Below, piece after piece: positions 16,502 to 26,662 of a stretch of DNA of 47,963 nt (its first letter is position 1; each line of letters starts with the position of its first letter). This DNA comes from Alphaproteobacteria bacterium (GTDB taxonomy: Bacteria; Pseudomonadota; Alphaproteobacteria; Sphingomonadales; Sphingomonadaceae), in contig JAFANP010000066.1 of NCBI GenBank assembly GCA_019232625.1, positions 1 to 47,963 on the forward strand, read 5' to 3'. Under the pieces are notes generated by a model. The model did not search any database, had not been told where the DNA came from, and was given only the letters and a program-made list of their open reading frames with translations. Made by a program: the position numbers and the translations under genes.

Positions 16502-19131
16502 CAGAATGCAGTTCCTACGTTGAAGGTGAGAAGCTTGGTGTCATCCCCGGGCACTTTGGTAAGCGCCTTCGCTATATCGATCCTGAACGGGCCGAAAGGC
16601 GAGTTCCAGTTCACGCCGAAGCCGACCGCGATGCGGGGCTTGGGCGTGTCGCCGAGATAGCGTTCGATGAAGCCGCCCGACTGCTCGGTGTCGGTCGGGC
16701 AGGCCTGGGTCGGAAGCACGATCTGGCGGGTCGCCGAGGTGCCGGTCTTGGGATCGCAGATCTTGATGCTCTGGGTGATCGGGTCCCTGAGGCCGAACAC
16801 CGCGCCGGCGTCGACGAACAGGGACGGCCGCAGGCCCAGCTCGCGGATGCTGGAGCTCACCGGGATCTCCACCTCGGCGCGCGCCTGGTAATAGGCGCGG
16901 CCGCCGAGCGCGTCGTCGGCGAGGAGGTTCTTGCGGCCCTCGATCGGCTGGCCCTTGTCGTCGAAGCGCAGGCGCAGCACGCGCGGGCCGATGCCGCGAA
17001 TGTCGAAGCCCCGCATCTGCGGCTCGCCGAGGTAGAAGCGGTCGATCAGGCGCACCGGGTCCTGGCCCGGACCCGGATCCTTCTCCAGGCTGTGGATGTA
17101 GCCGCCCTCGGCCGAGAGGGAGAGGATGAAGTTGCCGCGCAGGCGCCAGTAGCGCGCCGCGTTGATGCGGGTCCTCAGATATTTGACGTCGCCGCCCAGG
17201 CCTGCGAAATCCTGGCTGAGCGCGCCGCGCAGGCCGCGGGTCGGTCGGACTCGGTTGTCGGTGCTGTCGTAGACCAGCGAATAGCCGATCGACGAGGTCA
17301 GTCGGTTGCCGAGCGCGTCGCACAGATAGCGGCCGGCCAGCAGCGGGTCGCAGGCGGCGGGAAGCGGCCCGGCGCCGTCCGGATCGGCGAAGAACAGGCC
17401 GCGGTCGAGCTCGACCTGGTCGTAGTTCAGACCGTAGCGGCCCTGCACCGACATGAACTCGGTGAGCGGCACGCCGGTGCGGATCTGGCCGCCCGTCGTC
17501 ACCTGCTTGTAGGTGGTGTTGCGGTTGCTGTTGACGAAGTTGAAGCTCGAATAGTCGCGCCGGTAGAGGTCGACGCCGAGCGCGATGTTGCGGTCGAACA
17601 GATAGGGCTCGGTGAAGCCCAGCTCGACCGACTTGGAATAGGTCGAATAGTTGACCGAGGCGCGCAGCTCCTGCCCCTTGCCCATGAAGTTGCGCTGGGT
17701 GATGGCGAGGTTGACGAGGAAGCGCTCGAGGCTGGAGAAGCCGGCCGAGATCTGCAGCTCGCCGGTGGGCTTCTCCTCGAGGTTGACGCCGAGGATGACG
17801 CGGTCCGGCGTGCTGCCCTGGGTCTGCTCGACCTCGAGCGTGTCCTGGAAGAAGCCGAGCGACTTGATTCGGTCGCGCGAGCGCTTGACTCGGACGCTGT
17901 TGAACGGATCGCCCTCGGCGAGGCGGAACTCGCGGCGCACGACCTTGTCGCGGGTGATCGTGTTGCCGTTGATGTCGATGCGCTCGACGTACACGCGCGG
18001 CGATTCCCCGACGTTGAAGACGACCGACATCGTCCTCTTGTCCTTGTCGCGGGTGAAGTCGGGCTGCACGTCGGCGAAGGCGTAGCCGAACAGGCCGGCG
18101 CTCTCGTTGAGCGAGGTGACCGTGTCCTCGACCAGCTTGGCGTTGTACCAGTCGCCGTTCTTCATCGGCAGCAGGCGCGACAGGTCCTCGCCCTTGAAGT
18201 CGCGGATCGCGCTCTGCACCTTGACGTCGCCGAACTTGTAGCGCTGGCCTTCCTCGACGACGTAGGTGATGATGAAGTCGCGTCGGTCGGGGGTCAGCTC
18301 GGCGACCGCGGAGACCACCCTGAAGTCGGCATAGCCGTGGGTCAGGTAGAACATCCTCAGCTTCTGCTGGTCGTAGGCGAGGCGGTCGGGGTCGTAGACG
18401 GCGCCCGAGCCGAGGAAGCTGAACAGGCTCGACTGCTTCGTCACCATCTCGCCGCGCAGCTCGTGGTCCGAGAATTGTTCGTTGCCAATGATGTTTATGG
18501 CCCGGATACGAGACTGCGGCCCCTCACTGATCTCGAAAACGACGTCGACGCGGTTCTGCTCGAGCTGGACGATCTTGGGCTCCACCCGCGCGGCGAAACG
18601 GCCCTGGCGGCGGTAGAGCTCGATGATCCGGGCGACGTCGGCGCGGGCCTTGGAGCGGGTGAAGATCTGGCGCGGCGCGAGCTTGATCTCGGGATTGATC
18701 TTCTCGGCCTTGAGCCGCTTGTTGCCTTCCAGCACGATGCGGTTGATGACCGGGTTCTCGCGCACCTGGACGACGATGTTGCCGGTGTCGCCGCCGAGGA
18801 TCTGAACGTCGGCGAACAGCTCGGTCTCGTAGAGCTGGCGGATCGCCTGGTCGAGCTTCTCCCGATCGTAGGGCTGGCCGACGCGCAGGTTCATGTAGGA
18901 AAGGACGGTTTCGGGCTCGAGCCGCTGGTTGCCGGTGACGGCGAGCGTGCGGACGGTGCCGCTGCCCGGCAGGGGCGCCGGCGCGGGCGCATCCGCGGCG
19001 GGCAGAGGCGCGGGAGCCGGAGCGGGGACCGTCTGGGCGGCGGCGGGGGCCGCGAGGCCGCCGATGACGGTGCCGACGAGCAGCGCCGAGCAGAGCCGCC
19101 GGCGGTTGGAAATCGAATTTTTGGGTGTCAC
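16501..19131 (-). CDS. bamA: Outer-membrane protein assembly factor BamA
   Basis: An 876-residue Omp85 protein that folds and inserts beta-barrel proteins in the outer membrane. A signal peptide ([20 protein letters not shown]...AQ) and a Pro/Ala linker precede five POTRA domains (about 60-430), then a 16-stranded barrel with the VRGF-like [12 protein letters not shown] of loop 6 and a C-terminal LTFNVGTAF. The start is GTG at 19131, with a GGCGGGGACGC stretch upstream. It lies 76 bases after rseP and overlaps skp. It is longer than the E. coli protein (810) mostly through the linker and loops. Confidence 0.96.
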   Translation of the reverse strand: MTPKNSISNRRRLCSALLVGTVIGGLAAPAAAQTVPAPAPAPLPAADAPAPAPLPGSGTVRTLAVTGNQRLEPETVLSYMNLRVGQPYDREKLDQAIRQLYETELFADVQILGGDTGNIVVQVRENPVINRIVLEGNKRLKAEKINPEIKLAPRQIFTRSKARADVARIIELYRRQGRFAARVEPKIVQLEQNRVDVVFEISEGPQSRIRAINIIGNEQFSDHELRGEMVTKQSSLFSFLGSGAVYDPDRLAYDQQKLRMFYLTHGYADFRVVSAVAELTPDRRDFIITYVVEEGQRYKFGDVKVQSAIRDFKGEDLSRLLPMKNGDWYNAKLVEDTVTSLNESAGLFGYAFADVQPDFTRDKDKRTMSVVFNVGESPRVYVERIDINGNTITRDKVVRREFRLAEGDPFNSVRVKRSRDRIKSLGFFQDTLEVEQTQGSTPDRVILGVNLEEKPTGELQISAGFSSLERFLVNLAITQRNFMGKGQELRASVNYSTYSKSVELGFTEPYLFDRNIALGVDLYRRDYSSFNFVNSNRNTTYKQVTTGGQIRTGVPLTEFMSVQGRYGLNYDQVELDRGLFFADPDGAGPLPAACDPLLAGRYLCDALGNRLTSSIGYSLVYDSTDNRVRPTRGLRGALSQDFAGLGGDVKYLRTRINAARYWRLRGNFILSLSAEGGYIHSLEKDPGPGQDPVRLIDRFYLGEPQMRGFDIRGIGPRVLRLRFDDKGQPIEGRKNLLADDALGGRAYYQARAEVEIPVSSSIRELGLRPSLFVDAGAVFGLRDPITQSIKICDPKTGTSATRQIVLPTQACPTDTEQSGGFIERYLGDTPKPRIAVGFGVNWNSPFGPFRIDIAKALTKVPGDDTKLLTFNVGTAF

Positions 19132-19207
19132 GCGTCCCCGCCCTTAAGGTTGTAGCCGGCGATAGCCGGTCCCGATCCCTGTCGCCCCCTGCCCTGCCCG
19201 ATCATGC

Positions 19208-20344
19208 TCACCCGATCAAGCCGCCAAGCTTCGACCAGAGGCCCAAAGAGCCGAGGTCGTTGAAGGTCACGAAGATCATCAGCGCGAGCAAGGCCGCCAG
19301 GCCGGTCCGGAACGCCCACTCCTGGGCCTGGGGACCCAAGGGTTTCCGGCGTACGGCTTCGATCGCGTAGAAGAGCAGATGGCCTCCGTCCAGCATGGGG
19401 ATTGGCAAGAGGTTGATGAATCCCAGATTAATTGAGATGACCGCGATGTAGTAGACGAACCGCGGCCAGCCGAGCGTCGCCTGCTCTCCCGAGAATTTGG
19501 CGATCTTGAGCGGCCCGCCGAGATCCTTGACCGAGCGCTTACCGGCGAGGATCTGGCCGACGCCCTCGACGGTGGTCGAGATCACCCGCTGCGTCTCGCG
19601 GACCGCGCCGGCGACCGCCTGGGGAACCGAGACGTCGCGCACCGCCGGCCGGCCGCCGAGGATGCCGAGACGGCCGATCGTCGCCTTGTTGCCGAACTTG
19701 TCCTTCTCCTCGACCGCCTTGATACGCGCCGACACCTCGATCGGCCGGCCGTCGCGGACGATGCCGATGCGCAGCGTCTCGCCCGGCCTCAACAGCACGA
19801 TCGGGAGGATGTCCTCGTAGCGGCCGATGCTGCGGCCGGCGATGCTGGCGATACGGTCGCCGCGGCGCAGCCCCGCTTCCTGGGCGGCGGAGCCCGCCTC
19901 GACCCGCTCGATGAGCGGCGGCGTCGCCGGGTCGCCCAGGGCGACGATGAAGCCGGTGAAGACGATCACGGCGAAGAGCAGGTTGGTGAAAGGCCCCGCC
20001 GCGACGATCAGGAAGCGCTGCCAGACGGGCTTGGCCTGGAAGGTGCGGTTGCGCTCGTCGGCCGGGAGGGCCAGCCATTCGGGCGAGGGCTGGCCGGCGG
20101 CGTTCATGTCGCCGGCGAACTTGACGTAGCCGCCGAGCGGCAGCCAGCCCACCTTCCAGCGCGTGCCGCGCCGGTCGGTCCAGCCGAACATCTCCCGCCC
20201 GAAGCCGATCGAGAAGGCGTCCGCCTTCACCCCGAAGGCGCGCCCGACCAGGTAATGGCCCATTTCGTGGATGAAGATGAGCGGCCCGATGACGAGCAGG
20301 AACGCGAGCACGGTCCAGAAGAAGCCGGGATTTCCGGAGGTCAA
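19208..20344 (-). CDS. rseP: Site-2 intramembrane zinc protease RseP
   Basis: A 378-residue inner-membrane metalloprotease. It has the zinc motif HEMGH at residues 26-30, the third ligand region LLPIPMLDGGHL near the C-terminus, a PDZ domain (IERVEAGSAAQEAGLRRGDRIASIAG) and four or so membrane spans. It cuts membrane-bound anti-sigma factors and leftover signal peptides. I place the start at TTG 20344, which overlaps the dxr stop as TTGA and follows a GGGAAGG site; the frame is open further up but has no start with a membrane-protein N-terminus. Confidence 0.94.
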   Translation of the reverse strand: MTSGNPGFFWTVLAFLLVIGPLIFIHEMGHYLVGRAFGVKADAFSIGFGREMFGWTDRRGTRWKVGWLPLGGYVKFAGDMNAAGQPSPEWLALPADERNRTFQAKPVWQRFLIVAAGPFTNLLFAVIVFTGFIVALGDPATPPLIERVEAGSAAQEAGLRRGDRIASIAGRSIGRYEDILPIVLLRPGETLRIGIVRDGRPIEVSARIKAVEEKDKFGNKATIGRLGILGGRPAVRDVSVPQAVAGAVRETQRVISTTVEGVGQILAGKRSVKDLGGPLKIAKFSGEQATLGWPRFVYYIAVISINLGFINLLPIPMLDGGHLLFYAIEAVRRKPLGPQAQEWAFRTGLAALLALMIFVTFNDLGSLGLWSKLGGLIG

Positions 20345-21507
20345 GTCTCGTACCTTCCCATGATTTCGGCCGCGGCGGCGCGGGCCAGCCGGTCCGTCTC
20401 CAGCACGTCCTCGAGGGTCGAAGGCGCCGGGGGATCGCAACGGTGCAGCGTATCGGCCGCGATTGAGGCGATATCGAGGAAAGCGATCCGTCCGTCAAGA
20501 AAAGCGGCGACGGCTATCTCGTTGGCGGCGTTCAGGATTGCCGGCTTGGCCCCGCCCGCCTCAAGCGCCGCTCGGGCGATGGCGAGGGCCGGGAAGCGGG
20601 CTTCGTCGGGCGCCTCGAAGGCCAGCGAGCCGGTGCGGACCAGGTCGAGCCGCTCGCACGGCGTCTCCATCCGCTCGGGCCAGGCGAGCGCGTAGGCGAT
20701 CGGCACGCGCATGTCGGGCGCGCCGAGCTGGGCGAGCACCGAGCCGTCGCGATATTCGACCAGGCTGTGCACCACCGACTGGGGATGGATGACGATCTCG
20801 AACCCCGCGGCGGGCAGCGGGAAGAGGTGGAAGGCCTCGATCAGCTCCAGCCCCTTGTTCATCAGGGTCGCCGAATCGACCGAGATCTTGGCGCCCATCG
20901 ACCAATTGGGGTGGGCGACCGCCTGGCGGGGCGTGACGTGCCGCATCTCCTCGATCGACAGGCTGCGGAACGGCCCGCCGCTCGCCGTCAGGATGATGCG
21001 CCGCACCGTCTCCGGCCGGGCGCGGTCGAAGCACTGGAAGATGGCGTTGTGCTCCGAATCGACCGGAAGCAGAGTCGCCCCGCTCCGCTGGGCCGCCTCG
21101 ATCATGATGCCGCCGGCGGAGACCAGCGCCTCCTTGTTGGCGAGCGCCACCGTTCCGCCGGTCTCGAGCGCCGTCATCGTGGGCGCCAGGCCGGCGACGC
21201 CGACGATGGCGGCCATCGTCCAGTCGGCGCCCTCCGCCGCCGCCGCCAGCACCGCGTCGCGGCCCGCGGCCGTCTCGACTCCGCTGCCGGCGAGGCGCTC
21301 GCGAAGCGGGCCGAGCCGCGCAGCGTTGGCGATGACGGCGCGCCGCGCCCCCACCCGGCGCGCGGCCTCGGCGAGCCCGTCGACGTCGTCGTTGGCGGTG
21401 AGGGCGAGCACGTCGAACCGCTCGCGGTTGCGCGCGATGAGATCGAGGGTCGAGCCCCCGACGGAGCCGGTCGCCCCGAGGATCGTGACGGTGCGGCGCG
21501 CGGTCAC
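20341..21507 (-). CDS. dxr: 1-deoxy-D-xylulose 5-phosphate reductoisomerase
   Basis: A 388-residue enzyme of the MEP isoprenoid pathway that turns DXP into 2-C-methyl-D-erythritol 4-phosphate with NADPH. It shows the NADPH loop TILGATGSVGGSTLDLI, ALANKEALVSAG, the metal and substrate site LPVDSEHNAIFQC, and the flexible-loop region HPNWSMGAKISVDSATLMNKGLE. The GTG start is set by overlap with the cdsA stop. It feeds the isoprenoid that UppS elongates two genes upstream. Confidence 0.95.
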   Translation of the reverse strand: MTARRTVTILGATGSVGGSTLDLIARNRERFDVLALTANDDVDGLAEAARRVGARRAVIANAARLGPLRERLAGSGVETAAGRDAVLAAAAEGADWTMAAIVGVAGLAPTMTALETGGTVALANKEALVSAGGIMIEAAQRSGATLLPVDSEHNAIFQCFDRARPETVRRIILTASGGPFRSLSIEEMRHVTPRQAVAHPNWSMGAKISVDSATLMNKGLELIEAFHLFPLPAAGFEIVIHPQSVVHSLVEYRDGSVLAQLGAPDMRVPIAYALAWPERMETPCERLDLVRTGSLAFEAPDEARFPALAIARAALEAGGAKPAILNAANEIAVAAFLDGRIAFLDIASIAADTLHRCDPPAPSTLEDVLETDRLARAAAAEIMGRYET

Positions 21508-22346
21508 TGGCCGAGCGTCACCCAGAGCAGGAGGAAGGTCGCGGCGGCGACGGGCAGCAGGCCGTCGAGCCGGTCGAGCACTCCGCCATGGCCGGGGATG
21601 AGCCGGCCGCTGTCCTTGACGCCGAAGCGGCGCTTGAGCCCGCTCTCGTAAAGGTCGCCGAGCTGGGCGAGGAGGCCCATCAGCGCGCCGACCCAGGTGA
21701 AGGGCGAGCCGAGATCCGCGAAGATTGCCCAGGCGGCGCCGACCGCCCCCGCGCCGGCCATGCCGCCGAGCAGGCCCGCCCAGGTCTTGTTGGGGCTGAT
21801 CCGCGGCGCGAGCTTGGGCCCGCCTATCGCGCGGCCGGCGAAATAGGCGAAGATGTCGGTCGCCCAGGTGACCAGCATCGCCCAGAGCACGAAATAGACC
21901 GACGCCCATTCGAGCGCGATCAGCGCCAGCGCCGGCAGAGTCACGTAGAGGAAGCCCGTGAGGAACGGCAGGCGCCGCGCCGCGAGGGCGAGGAGGAGGC
22001 CGAGCGCGGCCAGCCCGGCGAAGCCGAGCCAGGCGGGGTCGAGGCACTGGCGGGCGAGCGCGACGCCGACATCGTCGACGTAGCAGAGCTGCTCCTCGGG
22101 AAAGAGCAGCCCGGCGGCGGCGAGGAGCGCGGCCGCAGCGGCCAGCATCGCCGCATAGGTCCACGGGCGCGCGAGGCCGTGAAGGTCGCCCCATTCGAGC
22201 AGCATCGCCGCCGCCGCCGCGGCGGCCAGGGCGTTGAACCACCAGCCGCCGAGATAGATGGCGGCGCAGGCGAGAGCGACCATGACCACGGCCGCGGCGA
22301 AGCGCGTGCCGAGGTCAGAGGCCGCCTTGGGCGCCGGCTCGCTCAT
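21504..22346 (-). CDS. cdsA: Phosphatidate cytidylyltransferase
   Basis: A 280-residue inner-membrane enzyme that makes CDP-diacylglycerol from phosphatidate and CTP. Seven or eight hydrophobic segments are followed by the CDP-DAG synthase signature near the C-terminus: ISPNKTWAGLLGG, LGDLYESGLKRRFGVKDSGRLIPGHGGVLDRLDGLL. The ATG overlaps the uppS stop (ATGA). Its product is used by PssA, encoded at 27 kb in the same window. Confidence 0.95.
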   Translation of the reverse strand: MSEPAPKAASDLGTRFAAAVVMVALACAAIYLGGWWFNALAAAAAAAMLLEWGDLHGLARPWTYAAMLAAAAALLAAAGLLFPEEQLCYVDDVGVALARQCLDPAWLGFAGLAALGLLLALAARRLPFLTGFLYVTLPALALIALEWASVYFVLWAMLVTWATDIFAYFAGRAIGGPKLAPRISPNKTWAGLLGGMAGAGAVGAAWAIFADLGSPFTWVGALMGLLAQLGDLYESGLKRRFGVKDSGRLIPGHGGVLDRLDGLLPVAAATFLLLWVTLGQ

Positions 22347-23098
22347 CGCCCGCCGAACCGCCGCTGACGGCCGGCGAAGGCGGCGAGCGCGCCGCGAAAC
22401 GCCTCCTCGTCGAAATCGGGCCACAAGGTGTCGACGAACAGCAGCTCCGCATAGGCGGCCTGCCAGAGGAGGAAGTTGGAGAGGCGATGCTCGCCCGACG
22501 TGCGGATGAGGAGGTCGAGCGGCGGAAGCCCGGCCGTGTCGAGCTCCGCCTCGATCGCGGCATCGTCGATGCTCGCGGGCGCCAGCGTCCCCGCCGCCGC
22601 CCGCGCCGCCAGCCGCTGCGCCGCCCGCACCAGCTCGCCGCGCCCGCCATAATTGAGGGCAACCGCGAGGGTCATCCGGCCATTGCCCGCCGTGCGCTCG
22701 ACCGCCTGGTCCACCATTTTCGCAACGTCCGCCCGGAACGCCTTGTGATCGCCCAGGATCTTGAGGCGAATGCCCTCCTTGTGAAGGGCATTGAGCTCGG
22801 CGCCGATGTAGAAGCGCAAGAGTCCCATCAGGTCGTTGATCTCGGCCTCGGGCCGGCGCCAATTCTCCGACGAGAAGGCGTAGAGGGTGAGGCATTCCAC
22901 CCCCGCCTCCCCCGCCGCCCGAAGCACCTTGCGCGCCGCTTCCGCGCCCTGGCGGTGGCCGGCGACGCGTGGAAGGCCGCGGGCCTGCGCCCAGCGGCCG
23001 TTGCCGTCCATGATCACGGCCACATGCCGCGGCACCGCTCCGCCGTCCTCCGCGACGGCCTCGGGCCCGGGCCGGGCTTTGGCCGGTCGGAAGATCAC
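22343..23098 (-). CDS. uppS: Undecaprenyl diphosphate synthase
   Basis: A 251-residue cis-prenyltransferase that builds the C55 lipid carrier for cell-wall precursors. It has the diagnostic [17 protein letters not shown] (catalytic Asp31), [10 protein letters not shown], and the C-terminal [19 protein letters not shown] and [12 protein letters not shown]. The GTG start is given by a GTGA overlap with the frr stop. Length is normal. Confidence 0.95.
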   Translation of the reverse strand: MIFRPAKARPGPEAVAEDGGAVPRHVAVIMDGNGRWAQARGLPRVAGHRQGAEAARKVLRAAGEAGVECLTLYAFSSENWRRPEAEINDLMGLLRFYIGAELNALHKEGIRLKILGDHKAFRADVAKMVDQAVERTAGNGRMTLAVALNYGGRGELVRAAQRLAARAAAGTLAPASIDDAAIEAELDTAGLPPLDLLIRTSGEHRLSNFLLWQAAYAELLFVDTLWPDFDEEAFRGALAAFAGRQRRFGGR

Positions 23099-23652
23099 TT
23101 CTGGAGGATTTCCTTCTCCTTGGCCGCGGCGGTGGCGTCGATCTCCTTGATCGTCTCGTCGGTCAGCTTCTGAACCTCGGTCTCGCGACGCTTGCGCTCG
23201 TCCTCGGCGATCTCGTGCTTCTTCTCGTCGGCCTTGAGGCTCTCCATGCCGTCGCGGCGGACGTTGCGCACCGCGATCTTCGCCTTCTCGGCATATTGGC
23301 CGACGAGCTTCGCCAGCTCCTTGCGCCGTTCCTCGGTGAGGTCGGGAATCGGCAAACGCAGCGTGGTGCCGTCGGTGATCGGGTTGAGGCCGAGCCCGGC
23401 CGAGCGGATCGCCTTCTCGACGGCGCCGACGTTGGAGCGGTCCCATACCTGGACGGAGAGCATGCGCGGCTCCGGCGCGGAGATGGAGGCGACCTGGTTG
23501 ATCGGCATGTGCGCGCCGTAGACCTCGACGGTGACCGGCTCGATCAGGCTGGTCGAGGCGCGGCCGGTGCGAAGGCCGCCGAGATCGTGCTTCAGCGCCT
23601 CCACCGCGCCGTGCATGCGCCGCTGGATATCGCCCTTGTCATAGGCTGGCAT
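23095..23652 (-). CDS. frr: Ribosome recycling factor
   Basis: A 185-residue RRF, which splits post-termination ribosomes together with EF-G. The three-helix bundle is clear ([26 protein letters not shown]..., then [30 protein letters not shown]), along with the beta-rich head [20 protein letters not shown]. The ATG lies three bases after the pyrH stop. Order pyrH-frr is conserved in most bacteria. Confidence 0.97.
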   Translation of the reverse strand: MPAYDKGDIQRRMHGAVEALKHDLGGLRTGRASTSLIEPVTVEVYGAHMPINQVASISAPEPRMLSVQVWDRSNVGAVEKAIRSAGLGLNPITDGTTLRLPIPDLTEERRKELAKLVGQYAEKAKIAVRNVRRDGMESLKADEKKHEIAEDERKRRETEVQKLTDETIKEIDATAAAKEKEILQK

Positions 23653-23655
23653 CGC

Positions 23656-24378
23656 TCACTCCTCGTTGCTGACGATCGTCGCCCGGCCCTCGCCGCTCAG
23701 GACCCGGGCCAGATTGCCCTGCTGGCGGATGTTGAAGACGACGATCGGGATGTCGTTGTCGCGGCACAAGGCGACGGCGCTCGCGTCCATCACCTTGAGG
23801 TCGTGGGTGAGGACGGTCTGGAAGCTGACCTTCTCGTAGCGGCGGGCGCCTTCCACCTTCTTGGGGTCGGCATCGTAGACGCCGTCGACGCTGGTGCCCT
23901 TGAGCAGCGCATCGCATCCCATCTCGGCGGCTCTCAACGCCGCCGCGGTATCCGTTGTGAAATAAGGATTTCCCGTCCCGGCGGCGAAGATCACCACCCG
24001 CCCCTTCTCCATGTGGCGGACGGCGCGGCGGCGGATATAGGGCTCCGAGACGGTCGCCATCGGAATGGCGGAGAGGACTCGGGTGTCGACTCCGATCTTC
24101 TCCAGCGCGTTCTGCATGGCGAGGGCGTTCATCACCGTCGCCAGCATGCCCATATAGTCGGCGGTCGAGCGGTCGAAGCCCTTGGCGGCGCCGGCGAGGC
24201 CGCGGAAGATGTTGCCGCCGCCGACCACCAGGCAGAGCGCGTGCCCCGCGTCCCGTGCCGCCTTGATCTCCTCGGCCATGCGCGAGGTCGTCTCCGGATC
24301 GATTCCGAACTGCCCCTCGCCCATCAGCGCCTCGCCGGATAGCTTGAGGAGAATGCGGTCGAAGCGCGGGCGCGTCAT
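23656..24378 (-). CDS. pyrH: UMP kinase
   Basis: A 240-residue amino-acid-kinase-fold enzyme that phosphorylates UMP to UDP. It has [31 protein letters not shown] (phosphate binding), [20 protein letters not shown] and [20 protein letters not shown]. Length and motifs match. It is separated from tsf by 233 bases that contain a hairpin repeat, so it may have its own promoter. Confidence 0.97.
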   Translation of the reverse strand: MTRPRFDRILLKLSGEALMGEGQFGIDPETTSRMAEEIKAARDAGHALCLVVGGGNIFRGLAGAAKGFDRSTADYMGMLATVMNALAMQNALEKIGVDTRVLSAIPMATVSEPYIRRRAVRHMEKGRVVIFAAGTGNPYFTTDTAAALRAAEMGCDALLKGTSVDGVYDADPKKVEGARRYEKVSFQTVLTHDLKVMDASAVALCRDNDIPIVVFNIRQQGNLARVLSGEGRATIVSNEE

Positions 24379-24611
24379 GGGGCGTGGAGTCCGTCTGTGG
24401 CGTCGGCGGGAAGAGCGGTCCGCACCTTAGTCACGGCGCCGCGGCGAGAAAAGCCCTCGCCTTCGTGAGAGTCTCGTCCTCCCCGTGCGCCCAGCGCAGG
24501 GAGAGGGGGTCATGCGAACCTCGGTGGAGGGGCTTCGCCGGCTCGGCGAGCCCCTCCACCGGATTTCGGCCGGCCCCTCCCCACCGCCGCGCGACGGGGA
24601 CGACTGGGCCG
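24379..24611. repeat. Gap between tsf and pyrH with a 38-base hairpin
   Basis: Bases 24523-24560 form a strong hairpin: GGTGGAGGGG and CCCCTCCACC arms, extended by TCGCCG / CGGCGA, with a short loop. The GGTGGAGGGG core recurs at 40.9 and 42.5 kb, so this is a dispersed intergenic repeat. It lies between two genes read the same way and could attenuate or protect the rpsB-tsf transcript. Nothing else is evident in this stretch. Confidence 0.65.
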
Positions 24612-25559
24612 TTACGCCACGGGCTCGGGCTTGGCGCCGACTCCGGAAGCCGCCGCGACCTCGGCCGCGAAGTCGCTCTCCTTGCGCTCGATGCCCTCGC
24701 CAAGCTGGAAGCGGACGAAGCCCGCGACCTGGATCGGGGCGCCCACCTGCTTGGCGTGGCCGGCGACGACGTCCTCGACCTTGGTCTTGTTGTCCATGAC
24801 GAACAGCTGCGAGAGGAAGGCCATCTCCTTGCGGAACTTGGCGATGGCGCCTTCCACCATCTTCTCGACGATGTTCTCGGGCTTGCCGCTTTCCTTCGCC
24901 TTCTCGGACGCGATCGAGCGCTCGCGCTCGACCAGGTCGGCATCGAGATCCTCGCCGCGCAGCGCCAGCGGGTTGGCCGCGGCGATGTGCATGGCGAGCT
25001 GCTTGCCGAGCGCCTCGAGCGCCGCCTTTTCCCCGGTCGATTCGAGCGCCACGAGCACGCCGATCTTGCCGAGCCCGGCCGAGACCGCATTGTGGACGTA
25101 GGAGACGACCACGCCGTCGCCGACCTCGAGGATGGCGGCCCGGCGCAGCGCCTGGTTCTCGCCGATCGTCGCGATGTTGGAGGTGAGCTTCTCCTCGACG
25201 GTGCCGCCGGCCGGCCAGGCGGCGCCGTTCAGCGCGGCGACGTCGCTTCCGGTGTCGAGCGCGAGCTGCGACACGGTGCGGACGAACTCCTGGAACTGCT
25301 CGTTCTTGGCGACGAAGTCGGTCTCGGAATTGACTTCGACGACCGCGCCCTTGGTGCCGCGGACGGCGACGCCGACCAGGCCTTCGGCGGCCTGGCGGCC
25401 CGCCTTCTTGGCGGCGGCGGCGAGGCCCTTGGTGCGCAGCCAGTCGATGGCGGCTTCCATGTCGCCCTGGGTCTCGCCCAGCGCCTTCTTGCAATCCATC
25501 ATGCCGGCGCCGGTGCGCTCGCGCAGTTCCTTGACGGTCGCGGCCGTGATCTCAGCCAT
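24612..25559 (-). CDS. tsf: Translation elongation factor Ts
   Basis: A 315-residue EF-Ts, the nucleotide exchange factor for EF-Tu. The N-terminal UBA-like region ([20 protein letters not shown]) and the core motif [13 protein letters not shown] are both present, followed by the two-domain core and [14 protein letters not shown] start at the ATG before AEITAA; an ATG two codons upstream is only three bases from the AAGG ribosome binding site. It is downstream of rpsB across a palindromic repeat. Confidence 0.96.
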   Translation of the reverse strand: MAEITAATVKELRERTGAGMMDCKKALGETQGDMEAAIDWLRTKGLAAAAKKAGRQAAEGLVGVAVRGTKGAVVEVNSETDFVAKNEQFQEFVRTVSQLALDTGSDVAALNGAAWPAGGTVEEKLTSNIATIGENQALRRAAILEVGDGVVVSYVHNAVSAGLGKIGVLVALESTGEKAALEALGKQLAMHIAAANPLALRGEDLDADLVERERSIASEKAKESGKPENIVEKMVEGAIAKFRKEMAFLSQLFVMDNKTKVEDVVAGHAKQVGAPIQVAGFVRFQLGEGIERKESDFAAEVAAASGVGAKPEPVA

Positions 25560-25576
25560 GTCCATATCCTTCTTGA

Positions 25577-25682
25577 CCCCCCTCCCGCTGTCGGGAGGGG
25601 CTGGGGGTGGGAATGTCGGGGAGGTGGGGGCGCGACAGGCGCCTGCCCACCCCTTAATCCCCTCCCGCGGGCGGGAGGGGAG
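25577..25682. repeat. Palindromic repeat between rpsB and tsf
   Basis: Two hairpins (CCCCTCCCG...CGGGAGGGG) stand in inverted orientation, with GGGGGTGGG facing CCCACCCC between them. The design is the same as at 6.5 kb and 47.9 kb. It separates two co-directional genes that are usually co-transcribed, so it may set the ratio of S2 to EF-Ts by partial termination or RNA stability; that is inference. Confidence 0.7.
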
Positions 25683-25687
25683 GTAGA

Positions 25688-26446
25688 TCAGGCGTCGGCG
25701 AGCGCCGCTTCGGCCGGCGGGGCGTCCATCGCGCCGATGTCCTCGCCGCGCGAGGAAGCGCCGCCCGACTTGCCGGCGAGCACCGCGTCCGCCACCGCGT
25801 CGCAATAGAGGCGGATGGCGCGGCTGGCGTCGTCGTTGCCGGGCACCGGGAAGGCGATGCCCTGCGGGCTGACGTTGGAATCGAGGATCGCGATCACCGG
25901 GATGCCGAGCACGTTGGCTTCCTTGATCGCCAGCTCTTCCTTGTTGGCGTCGATCACGAACATGATGTCCGGAAGGCCGCCCATGTCGCGGATGCCGCCG
26001 AGCGACAGCTCGAACTTGTCGCGCTCGCGGGTGAGCTGGAGGACCTCCTTCTTGGTGAGGCCGGTCGTGTCGCCCGAAAGCTGCTCCTCGAGGCTCTTGA
26101 AGCGCTTGATCGAGCCGGAGATCGTCTTCCAGTTGGTCAGCATGCCGCCGAGCCAGCGATGGTTGACGTAATGCTGGCCGGATCGGCGCGCCGCCTCGGC
26201 GATCGGCTCCTGGGCCTGGCGCTTGGTGCCGACGAACAGCACCTTGCCGCCCTGGGCGACGGTCTGGCGGACGAAGTCGAGCGCGCGCGCGAACAGCGGC
26301 ACGGTCTGGCTGAGGTCGATGATGTGGACGCCGTTGCGCTCCCCGAAGATGTAGGGCTTCATCTTCGGATTCCAGCGGTGGGTCTGGTGGCCGAAATGCG
26401 CTCCGGCCTCGAGCAATTGCTGCATGGTGACGTCGGTGGACGCCAT
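25688..26446 (-). CDS. rpsB: 30S ribosomal protein uS2
   Basis: A 252-residue S2: [66 protein letters not shown] and the C-terminal [14 protein letters not shown]. It helps bind S1 and mRNA on the small subunit. The ATG follows a GGAAGGAG site. A structured leader is listed separately. It heads the envelope and translation cluster. Confidence 0.97.
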   Translation of the reverse strand: MASTDVTMQQLLEAGAHFGHQTHRWNPKMKPYIFGERNGVHIIDLSQTVPLFARALDFVRQTVAQGGKVLFVGTKRQAQEPIAEAARRSGQHYVNHRWLGGMLTNWKTISGSIKRFKSLEEQLSGDTTGLTKKEVLQLTRERDKFELSLGGIRDMGGLPDIMFVIDANKEELAIKEANVLGIPVIAILDSNVSPQGIAFPVPGNDDASRAIRLYCDAVADAVLAGKSGGASSRGEDIGAMDAPPAEAALADA

Positions 26447-26472
26447 GGTCTTTCTCCTTCCGGTTATGCCTC

Positions 26473-26535
26473 TGCAGGGCCGTGAGACCCGCCGTCGCTC
26501 AAGGCTCGGGCGGGCACCGGTATGATGACCCTGCA
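26473..26535 (-). promoter_or_regulatory. Structured rpsB leader (nested stems)
   Basis: In the 5' leader of rpsB, TGCAGGG (minus strand from 26535) pairs with CCCTGCA (26479-26473), enclosing a second stem CCCGCC / GGCGGG (26514-26509 with 26493-26488). The fold ends 26 bases before the ATG, close to the GGAAGGAG site. Autoregulation of rpsB by S2 through leader RNA is known in enterobacteria; whether this fold does that here is inference. A weak TTGATT-17-TAGGTG promoter at 26579-26551 would place the RNA start just upstream of it. Confidence 0.4.
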
Positions 26536-26582
26536 TGTGGGATGGCCGCGCACCTAGTCCGCCTCGCCGTCGAAATCAAGGC

Positions 26583-26613
26583 TTGACGAAGCGAACAGAA
26601 CATGAACATATTG
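26583..26613 (+). promoter_or_regulatory. LexA-type (SOS) promoter
   Basis: TTGACG at 26583-26588 serves as -35 and CATATT at 26607-26612 as -10, with 18 bases between. The spacer contains GAACAGAACATGAAC (26593-26607), that is GAAC-N7-GAAC, the complement of the GTTC-N7-GTTC LexA box used by alphaproteobacteria. LexA bound there would cover the promoter. The small membrane protein gene starts 74 bases after the -10. Confidence 0.65.
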
Positions 26614-26662
26614 TCGAAACAAGGCGATATGGATCAAAACCCGCGGCACAGCGTTCTGGGCC

